This document shows positions 40,226 to 49,700 of a stretch of 64,000 nucleotides of DNA, piece after piece. The position numbers and the translations under genes are program-made. The notes below the pieces were generated by a model. That model did no database searches and was not told where the DNA came from. It was given only the letters and a program-made list of their open reading frames with translations. Position 1 is the stretch's first letter. Each line of letters starts with the position of its first letter. This DNA is from Synechococcus sp. KORDI-49. Its GTDB lineage: Bacteria; Cyanobacteriota; Cyanobacteriia; PCC-6307; Cyanobiaceae. The stretch lies in the NCBI RefSeq assembly GCF_000737575.1, contig NZ_CP006270.1:1305163-1369162 (forward strand), written 5' to 3'.

Positions 40226-43200
40226 TCAAACCAGACCGGTGAAATCCGACAGGCTGAAATCGCCATTGCCGCCAATGATGGCGCTGAAATCTGGGGCGCG
40301 TTCGATCACCTCGGCGTAACTCGCTCCTTTGCGAAGCAGATCATCGGCAGCCTCCACCAGGCTCGCCTCGCCTGCCGCATCGTTGCTGAGGGCCCAGAAC
40401 ATCATTCCGCCCAACCCCTTCTCCTCCACATAGGCCGCCTTGCCGGCAATGGTCGCGGTGGTTTCCATCGAGCTCCATTCATCACCGTCGTAGAGGAAGG
40501 CCGCCTTGTTGTCGTCGTCCCAGTAGAGATTGCGCCGACCCGTCACCACATCGTTGAGGACATCCTTGTAGTCGTAAACGCCAGCCTCGAACGAACCGGT
40601 GGCATCACGACCGGAGCCGGGTTGTTGATAGCCGAAGGTTCCACCATCCGAGACGTTCCCCCAGGCGCGGGTGTAGGCCGGGGCTCCCATCACGACCTTG
40701 CTCAGCTCGATGCCCGCCGTTTCAAAAACATCAACAGCCCCGGTGACGTCGTAGTTGTTGGCGTCACCGGTCATCGCAGCCTGATGGCCCGTGACGTTCT
40801 CCCAACCGCCATGGAAGTCGTAGGTCATCACGTTGTAGAAGTCGACGTAGGGGTCGATGCCTTGGAGATTGAGGTTGGCCAGCTTCTCTTGGCCACCCGC
40901 CGTGGCAATCGACACCTCAAAGTCACGCCCCGTCCGGGCTGAGAGATCATCGAGAGCCGTACGCAGGTCGCGCAACACCAGCTCGAAGTTGGCCCCATCA
41001 CTGGCGGAAACCGCATTGCCCGCCTTACCGCCGCCACCGGGGTATTCCCAGTCGAAATCGACCACGTTGAAGAAGTCGTAGGTCTCGAAAATGCGCACGG
41101 TCTCGCTGACGAATTTGTCGCGACCCTCCTGCGTGGCGTAGGCGGTGCTGAACTCATCGGACAGCGTCCAACCACCCAGGGCAAAGCCGAGGTTGACCTC
41201 CGGATTGAGTTCCTTGAAGCGACGCAACTGCTCGAAGTTGCCGGCATCGTTGGTGCCAACGCCGTTCCAGCCCACCGGAACCGACGTCACCGTGATGGCA
41301 TCACCGGTTTGGGTGACGGTGTAGCGCCCTGAGTTTTCGTAGATGTCGAGCAGCTCTGGTGCCATGGCGGCGTAGTCGCTGGCGGTGAAGGTGCGACTGA
41401 CCTGATCGGACTGGGAGAAGCGTTTCTGCAGAGCTGCGAATTCGTCGAACAGGGTGATCGACCCATCCGCCTTCACATCAAAGAAGCTGTAATTCATGTG
41501 GGTCATCGACTGGCCGTCGACATCCGACAGATTGACGTCGCGGCTGTAAATGCCCCACTCCTCGAAGTAGGTCACCACCCGCTTGTCTGTGGTGCCGTTG
41601 GGTCGTTCGTAGTCGATGGTGACGGTGCCGCCCTCTGTCACGGGGCTGTCTTCCGTGACCGTGCTGTCGTTAACAACAGTGCTGTCTTCAACAACAGTGC
41701 TGTCTTCACCGGCAGTGGCTTCACCATCGGGTGTCTCCACAGCATCACTGGCGTCCGGTTGTTGAGGAGCCTCCGGCTGAGCCACCTCAGCGCTCGTGGC
41801 AGCAAGATCGAACACCTGATTCGGATCAACAAAGTCGCCAGAGCCCTGGTAGTAGGAGCTCTGAGCCGAACCCGCGGCCAAGGGGGCTGACCAGGACTTG
41901 GGCGCCAGGGTGATGGCGTAGCGACCATCGTCACGGAGCGTGTTGGTGAACTCGAAGTTGCTGACGCTCTTCAACGGCGCATCGGAGACAAAGCTCACCG
42001 TCCAGTCGGTGCCGACCGAAGTGCCGGTGGTGTTGGTCACCGTGAGGGTTCCAGCGAAGGTCCCCGACCAACCACCGGTGATCGTGGCGGACACCACCAA
42101 GCCGGAAGCAGAGGGGTCAACCTCAACAGAAGGCTCAGGACTTGATGGCTCGGAATCGCCGGGCATGTCCATGCCGGACTCCATGCCCATCTCGCCATCC
42201 ATCTCCATCTCTGGCTCCATGTCCGTGGAGCCGTGGTCGCCCATGGAATGGCTGTCATGAGGGGGCTGCTCATTCACCGCCGCATCTCCAGACTGGGTCT
42301 GGAAACCATCCGTCAGCTCACCCTCAGGAGCTGCGGGGGTCAGCAGAGCGGTGCGGTCCTTGAGCGTCAACGACTCCACTGAGCGTCCAAAGGGAATCTC
42401 GAGGTTGTCTTCGACGATCTGATCGAAATGAAATTCCAGGCTGGCCCCAGGAATGTCATCCAGGCTGGTGTTCTGGAAGATGAAGGTCTGACCAGTGGGT
42501 TCGGTCGCAATGACCAAGTCAGCACCGTCCTGCGTCACAGAGAGACGCTCACGGGTGCCGTAATAGAGAAAGCTGATCTTGTCGGTGGTCGGATCAAAGT
42601 CGGTGATGGTCTCGACCCTGCCGTACTCATGGGAACGGATGTAGGTGGTGTTGGGGTCCCTCTCGCCAACGCCCAACTCCCAGGACACAACGCCCCCTAG
42701 GTCTTGGCGGAGGTGTTCGTTGCCGACGACACCGTAATCCTCGAGGGCCAGCTGGTCGTAGGTCACCCCCACCAGGGTCATCTTCTGAGCGTCATTCCAG
42801 GGGCTCAAGAAGGTGACGTAGCCCTCTTCCGTTTTGCCGAGAATCAGGTTGTGAACCGACTGACCGCCAAAATCAAGACGATCGATGCCAGGGCGGAAGT
42901 CGGTGACCTCCCCTGAATAAACATCCACCTCGAAGACGCGGGCTGGCGCATCAGTTGTCGGCGTTTCAGCCTCAGGCTGTACCTCTTGCTCAGGCTGGGG
43001 TTCAGGATCAGACTCCGGCGCAGGGCCCGGGCTTTCCGCAGCTGAATCAACAAAGAACATCTCGTCCGTCAATGTTCCGCTGTTGGGAAGATCTGAACTG
43101 ACGGCATTGAAACTCAGGGTCAAGGAGCCACCTGCAGGAATCGAAGCGCCCCAACTCGGGGGACGAATGGTCACCTCAAAAGTGCCATCACCCAAATCAA

Positions 43201-43375
43201 CAACGTCATAGCTGGACGACCAAACCTGAACATCGATTTGACTGGTGCGAAAGGTGTAGGACCAATCCGTGAGAGTGGTATCGCCAGTATTGGTAAGGGT
43301 CAACTGGCCTGACATACCACCCCAATAGAGGTTGCCGGAAACAGATGCTTGAAGCGCCAAAACAACAATGCTCAA
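40226..43375 (-). CDS. Multidomain GH18 chitinase with two CBM2-like domains
   Basis: 1049 residues. Order: N-terminal CBM2-like domain (about 8-112, LYWGGMSGQLTLTNTG...); acidic linker; a beta-rich module with ITDFDPTTDKISF-type repeats (about 150-345); a Met/His/Asp-rich linker (about 364-407); a second CBM2-like domain (about 422-513); a Thr/Val/Asp-rich linker; GH18 catalytic domain (about 595-1015). The GH18 active-site strand reads NVVDFDWEYPG with Asp773, Asp775 and acid Glu777; the first Asp of DxxDxDxE is Asn770. Product: likely hydrolysis of chitin. There is no signal peptide; the C-terminus IGGNGDFSLSDFTGLV could be a type I secretion signal. The start is TTG 43375, the only codon that keeps CBM2. 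Confidence 0.9.
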   Translation of the reverse strand: MSIVVLALQASVSGNLYWGGMSGQLTLTNTGDTTLTDWSYTFRTSQIDVQVWSSSYDVVDLGDGTFEVTIRPPSWGASIPAGGSLTLSFNAVSSDLPNSGTLTDEMFFVDSAAESPGPAPESDPEPQPEQEVQPEAETPTTDAPARVFEVDVYSGEVTDFRPGIDRLDFGGQSVHNLILGKTEEGYVTFLSPWNDAQKMTLVGVTYDQLALEDYGVVGNEHLRQDLGGVVSWELGVGERDPNTTYIRSHEYGRVETITDFDPTTDKISFLYYGTRERLSVTQDGADLVIATEPTGQTFIFQNTSLDDIPGASLEFHFDQIVEDNLEIPFGRSVESLTLKDRTALLTPAAPEGELTDGFQTQSGDAAVNEQPPHDSHSMGDHGSTDMEPEMEMDGEMGMESGMDMPGDSEPSSPEPSVEVDPSASGLVVSATITGGWSGTFAGTLTVTNTTGTSVGTDWTVSFVSDAPLKSVSNFEFTNTLRDDGRYAITLAPKSWSAPLAAGSAQSSYYQGSGDFVDPNQVFDLAATSAEVAQPEAPQQPDASDAVETPDGEATAGEDSTVVEDSTVVNDSTVTEDSPVTEGGTVTIDYERPNGTTDKRVVTYFEEWGIYSRDVNLSDVDGQSMTHMNYSFFDVKADGSITLFDEFAALQKRFSQSDQVSRTFTASDYAAMAPELLDIYENSGRYTVTQTGDAITVTSVPVGWNGVGTNDAGNFEQLRRFKELNPEVNLGFALGGWTLSDEFSTAYATQEGRDKFVSETVRIFETYDFFNVVDFDWEYPGGGGKAGNAVSASDGANFELVLRDLRTALDDLSARTGRDFEVSIATAGGQEKLANLNLQGIDPYVDFYNVMTYDFHGGWENVTGHQAAMTGDANNYDVTGAVDVFETAGIELSKVVMGAPAYTRAWGNVSDGGTFGYQQPGSGRDATGSFEAGVYDYKDVLNDVVTGRRNLYWDDDNKAAFLYDGDEWSSMETTATIAGKAAYVEEKGLGGMMFWALSNDAAGEASLVEAADDLLRKGASYAEVIERAPDFSAIIGGNGDFSLSDFTGLV

Positions 43376-43719
43376 CTCGCCTACAAAGCTAAAAAATCAA
43401 GCAACGCCGTCTCTTAAAAACGGCTGAGAAACGCCAGTGAACTTGATACAAATTTAAGCCAATATGCAGCCCCTAACATACAAGTGGCAAAACAGCATCC
43501 CCGAACTGAGGGATGCCAACGCCTTGCTCTACCCCCCAATTGGGGGACAAACAATCTGACCTGCAAACCATCGCTCCCCATACCGTCAAAGTCTTCGCTC
43601 AACACATCCAGATCTCATGTGCTCCATCTGGATAGGCAATCAGATCAAACGGTATCGAGAAAACTCAACCACGACCTTTGGCAATAAAAGGAGTGAACAA
43701 GGAGGCCCCCAATAGCTAC
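43376..43719. other. 344-bp gap between chitinase and autotransporter genes
   Basis: No convincing gene. It holds the 7-bp-stem hairpin 43495-43516, which read leftward is followed by TGTTTTG and may terminate the autotransporter transcript, a 14-bp perfect palindrome at 43533-43546 (CCCCCAATTGGGGG), and the chitinase promoter. A 63-codon leftward frame at 43414-43605 starts inside this gap but lacks any recognisable protein features. Confidence 0.6.
43495..43516 (-). terminator. Possible terminator of the autotransporter transcript
   Basis: Inverted repeat of 7 bp (43495-43501 and 43510-43516) with an 8-nt loop. Read leftward, TGTTTTG follows. It is about 200 bp past the autotransporter stop; the T tract is short, so support is modest. 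Confidence 0.4.
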
Positions 43720-46700
43720 TCAAAACTGGAAGATCACACCGGCGCTCGCACGCCAAACTGTGCCACGCTCGCTGTCCCAAAGCTCCACACCTCCCCTTCC
43801 GTACAGCTTCACAAAAGTGCTGTCGAAGCTCTGAATCGTGTAATCCAATCCAGCCTCCATCAATGCACCATTCTCTGTTCCAAGCTGCGAATCAAATGTT
43901 GCCATCTTCTTACTGAACTTGTAACCAATTTCCTGTCCTTCGTTCGCCATGTTCCAGTCCGAAAGCCAGGCAGCACGCACACTCGGCACCAACAAGCCAC
44001 GTTCACCGATGCGGATCGGTACCGACAGCTTCATCCCCAACTCTGTCTCTGCAAAGTTTGTCGTGCGACTCTTGTACTTCAACCGCAGATTCTTATCACT
44101 ACCGTGGCTTTCTGAAAAGCGTTGTTCGTAGTTACGGGTCCACACAACCTGGCCTTGCGGCTCCAGAAGCACTCCACCGGTCTTGAATGGTGCACCAATC
44201 CGCAATGCCCCGAGGTAACTGGTCACGCTCTTGTCACCCCTTGCAGTGTTGCCGCCCAGATCATTGTTGATCTGCACAATGTTGCGTGACTGCTCACCGG
44301 TGAATTCACTCGCCCCAAGTAGACCCTGCACATAGAAATGGCGAGTTGAGTACTCGGCAGTGATACCGCCGCCCCATCCCTCGGGGCTCCAGCTGCCGCC
44401 ACCGGTATCACCGCTGCGGTGCTGAACATTCAGATCGCCATAATTGGCATAAGCACCGATCTGGAAGCTCTCACTCAGCGCCACATCCACACCAAAGCTG
44501 GTGCCGTAGGCGCTCAGGTCGTAGTCGTTATACAAACTCGATGAGTCGTCAGCTCGGCTGTTGCCACCGAATCCCCTCACCCAGGCGCTGACGCCATCGT
44601 GCTTAGACAGATTCAACTCGTCGTCTTGCTGATCAACAAGACTGACGCCATCGAGGTCCACCACCGCTGCTTCTTCCTCAAAGACGGGTTCCTCCTGAAC
44701 AAGCGATTCCCTCACGAGCGACTCCTCAAACTGACGCAGCGGTTGACGATCAAACACTGCATCCACCAACAAATTGTTATGCAGCGCCAGGCCACGACCA
44801 GCTGCATCCACATTCCGAGGAGCTAGGCCGCTGGCCACCAACCGAGACAACTCGCCGTAGTCAAAACCAAGCAGCAGATCGATCTGTTCACCCTGCAGAC
44901 CATCCAACAGGGCATCAATGATTTCAGTCGCTGCCTCTTCTTCTGCATCCCAAGCTTCATCTTCATCGCCAGGAATATCACTGATTACATCGCACAAATC
45001 GTCGCCCACTTCACAACCCGGAAGTTGATCAAGCTCGCCATCACCATCCGCGTCTGGATCAGTCTTATCAGGAATGCCGTCGTTGTCGTCATCAGGGTCA
45101 AGGATATCGGGCAAGCCATCATCATCCGTGTCTGGCAACTCATTCCCCACCAAACAGTCATCTCCCTCACAGGGCTTATCCGGCTTCGGGTCGATCAAAT
45201 CCGGCAGGCCATCACCATCAGTGTCTGGCAACTCGTTCCCCACCAAACAGTCATCTCCCTCACAGGGCTTATCCGGCTTCGGGTCGATCAAATCCGGCAG
45301 GCCGTCACCATCGGTGTCTGGCAACTCATTCCCCACCAAACAGTCATCTCCCTCACAGGGCTTATCCGGCTTCGGGTCGATCAAATCCGGCAGGCCATCA
45401 CCATCGGTGTCCGGCAACTCATTCCCCACCAAACAGTCATCTCCCTCACAGGGCTTATCCGGCTTCGGATCGATCAAATCCGGCAGACCGTCACCATCAG
45501 TGTCTGGCAACTCGCCAACATTCGGCAAGTCGATGCCAATGAGATCCGGCAACTCATTGCCGATCAGATCCGGCAACTCGTTACCAATCAAATTAGGCTC
45601 GTCATTACCGGGCTTCGAGCATTCACCATCGACAAAGCTTTGACCCTCTGGACAAAACGATCCTTCCGGCTGCTCAGTTCCAATCAGACAAAACTCATCA
45701 TCAGAACAAGGGACTATAGGCAGAAGCGAACTCGATTCAAGCTCAGGACTTGGATAGTTGAGGTCCAAGCCATCGCAATCAGGGTCTCCAGGATGCAGAC
45801 CACAAAAAAGCTCTTCCTGCGTCTTCGGCTCAATCATGAGATTGAGTGAGCCTTCGGTCAGATAGCCCTTATAAAGAGCAGGACCCATCACAGCATTGTC
45901 TTCGCCGAGCCCTTTAAATCCGAAACCAGCTCGGCCAACACCAGCAATGACCAAATAAGTGTTTTGCGCAAGCTGATTAGCGCTATCAACAACACCATCA
46001 ATAATCTTCCATTCGCCCTCAGGCTCTTCTGCCGAAGGAGCCGTAACAACCAAGCTACCGCTCTCAAAGATGAATTTTTCGTTCACCTTAATAGGCGCAT
46101 TTTTGGCCTTATCTTGCAAGTTCACAACAATGCCACCAGGGCTCCCGGAGTTAATCACATCTGCACGCAGCCTGATGTAGTCAGCTTCAAACGGCTTCTC
46201 CTGCTCGACGTACATCCGCCCAGCTTCGAAAACCTCCACATCCACAATGCGCTGCTCAAATCCCAGAAAATTCAAGACACCATCGCGTGATGCTGTGGTT
46301 TTAATATTTTGACTAAAACTAAAATCATTATTGGCTCTTACTTCGCCTCCCACCACATCAAGCGCTCCTTCAAAGAAGTTACGACCGGCGAATACAGTTA
46401 CGCCTGACTGAACACTGAATTCTCCAATCGAACCGTTAACTGAATCTTCTCCAGGGCCTTTGCCCAAATCCTTAACAGAACCACCTTTTGAAATAATTTT
46501 CTCAGCACTGAGAACACCATCATTTCCCTCAATCAACCCTCCATTCAATCGGATCAGTCGGAGAAATTGATTTGTCCCATTCAAATCCAGAGCACCATCT
46601 TGAGAAATAGACGTCGTATCAGATTGAGAGCTCAACGCACCATCAACTCCAGCCTTCAGAGTGGCACCTTGCTGAATCGTTGTGCGACCACTGTAATCAT

Positions 46701-49700
46701 TAGGCTTATTGAGAGTTAAGGCTGTCTTTTCCGCGATAACAAGACCACCCTTACCAGTAAGGCTGGCATCAATAACTCCGCCACTTGCAAAGACGTCATC
46801 CTCTGTAGCCAAAGTACCCTGAGAAATCACACCATCTTCAAGCCTCAGACTCTTCACACTTTGGGAACTATCACCCAATTCAAGTGCACCACGAACAATA
46901 TGCATGGATTGATTGCTTAGTGCATTTTCTTTCAAGACGGCAAGTCTTGCCTCCTTCTGCACAACTGTGTTGCCGCTGTAATCACTAGAGGAACCACTCA
47001 TTGTCGTCTCCCCTTCTTCTACAATTAGGCCTCCTGCACCAGTGACTTTGACATTAATTGATCCACCTCTTGACTGCAGATCCTCACCTGTCGATAAAGA
47101 ACCCGTCTCAATTGATCCACCTTCAAGCATCAACTTATTCACGTGTTGTCTTTCACCACCCAAATCGAGAGTTCCAACAATCGTGTGTTCGGATACTTCA
47201 TTCAATACCCCCCGTAGAGTTGCACCCTCCTCAACAGTCGTGGCACCGGAATAATCACTACCGGTGCCGTAAAGGGTCGTTGTTCCAGCTTTGGCGACCA
47301 ATCCACCATCACCAGTGAGCTTGGTTCGAATAGAGCCGCCTCTTGACTGCAGATCCTTACCTGTCGACAAAGAACCCGTCTCAATTGATCCACCTTCCAG
47401 AATCAACGAATTCACATGTTGCCTCTCACCACCTAAATCAAGAGTTCCAACAATCGTATGCTCCGAACTCGCACTCAATGCACCTTCAGCACCGGCCCGT
47501 AGAACTGCATCCTCCATAACATTCGTAGGGCCGGAATAATCACTATCGGTGCCATGAAGGGTCGTTGTTCCAGCTTTGGCGACCAATCCACCATCACCAG
47601 TGAGCTTGGTTCGAATAGAGCCGCCTCTTGACTGCAGATCCTTACCTGTCGACAAAGAACCCGTCTCAATTGATCCACCTTCCAGAATCAACGAATTCAC
47701 ATGTTGCCTCTCACCACCTAAATCAAGAGTTCCAACAATCGTATGCTCCGAACTCGCACTCAATGCACCTTCAGCACCGGCCCGTAGAACTGCATCCTCC
47801 ATAACATTCGTAGGGCCGGAATAATCACTATCGGTGCCATGAAGGGTCGTTGTTCCAGCTTTGGCGACCAATCCACCATCACCAGTGAGCTTGGTTCGAA
47901 TAGAGCCGCCTCTTGACTGCAGATCCTCACCTGTCGATAAAGAACCCGTCTCAATTGATCCACCTTCCAGAATCAACGTATTCACATGTTGCCTCTCACC
48001 ACCTAAATCGAGAGTTCCAACAATCGTGTGTTCGGATCCTTCATTCAATACCCCCCGTAGAGTTGCACCCTCCTCAACAGTCGTGGCACCGAAATAGTCA
48101 CTACCGGTGCTATAAAGAGTCGTTATTCCCTCTTCCGCAACCAAGCCACCAGAACCAGTCAGGCTGGCAAAAATCTCACCACCACTTGAAAAAAGACCAC
48201 CCTCCGTCGACAAAATACCTTCAGAAATCACACCACCATCAAGATTCAAAGCTTTGACCTGCTGATGCCAATCTCCATCGCCTAATTCAAAAAATCCACG
48301 AATGGTATGACTGGATGCTTCACTCAATGCAGAATGATTCATAGCGATGAGGCTGGCCCCATCCTCAATGACTGTTTCACCGGTGTAGTTACTCGATCCT
48401 CCCAACCGGGTCGTTGAACCAGATGTCGTCCGCAACGCTGCATTGCCTGTGATCCCCGAACCTCTTTCTCCAGTGACGGCGAGCTCACCTTTGTTGGTGA
48501 TTTGTGTTTCCTTAGCCCCCTTAGTCCCCATAATTGTGATGGAGGAGAAGGTCGCCTCGCCAGTACCGGCTTCACTCCTGGCAGCAGAACTGTCAATAAT
48601 CACATCCCCAGACTGAACCTGAAGTTCCTGAGGAATATTTTCAAAGCCATAGCCCTTGATGTCATAAGTCCATGTGCCTGCTTGTTGAGTCAGGCTGTTG
48701 AACCGAGTGAGAGATTGGACAGCAAATGATCCGGAATCAAGAACTGACGTTCCGAGCACAAGATGATCATCAAGGCTCTGGGAACCTTCAAGAACGACTG
48801 CAGCGAGATTGCCATTTTGCAAGGAAACGATATTCTCTTCAGCCAAGAGATTGGCAAGTTCGTTATTGCCATCAGCAACCGGTGCAATGCTGTTGAAACT
48901 GATCACACCAGCACGAAACGTGCCTTCAGAGATCGATAGTGTGTTGCCTTGCAAATTATTGCTCTGCAGCCCGGCGCTCTCCAACAACAAACAGGTTTTA
49001 TCTGCAGAAACCGAATAGTTACCATCTCGATCAAAATTACAACCTTCGAGCTCCTCAGAAGTTTCCCAGTCATCGTTGTATTTAATGAGTGCAAAGTTCT
49101 TCAGAGCGCTTCGCTCAAAGCCAGGCAATTGGTCTGGCATTAGGTTTTGATAGACATTCATCTCACCAACCCACTCACGCCCATTGAAGGAACCAATATC
49201 ACCACCATCGATCACTGAACCAGCGGGAATCTCTACCGTGGCTTGGTTCGTAACGAATAAATCATCTCCCAAGCCCAGGTTGATCGCCGCTTGACAACCA
49301 TCATCACTACACTCGCCCAGTTTGGTGGTCATTGAACCGCTCAGGGTTAAGTCTGCACCGGCATCAAGGGTGAGCTGATCATCTCCATCGCTTCCCTGCA
49401 AAACCTTGGCCTTGGCCGTGCCTTGCAGCTCAAGCGAACCGCCGTCGGCATGGTCTCGGTCAAACAGATCAACCGTGCCTCCCACATCCAGGCTGGAACC
49501 CAATTGAATGGCGATGCTGTGGGAGAACACATCACCATTGTTCAAAGCAACGCTCGACGGCGATGTGGACTTTTCCGAGCCAATCCGAATGAAGTCGGCA
49601 TCTAAACTGCCATTCTCGATGGTGAACCTGCTGCTGCCGGATTGATTGCTCTCCTGGCCTACCAGCAAGCCCCTCACCTGAGCAGATGTCTGCCCTACTA

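Noticed and set aside
43414-43605. 63-codon leftward frame in the 344-bp gap
   Set aside because: Covers the palindromes and shows no protein-like conservation; a chance frame is more likely.
45025-45849. 274-codon repetitive frame antisense to the calcium-type repeats
   Set aside because: Its regularity comes from the 93-bp repeats of the autotransporter gene; no independent support.
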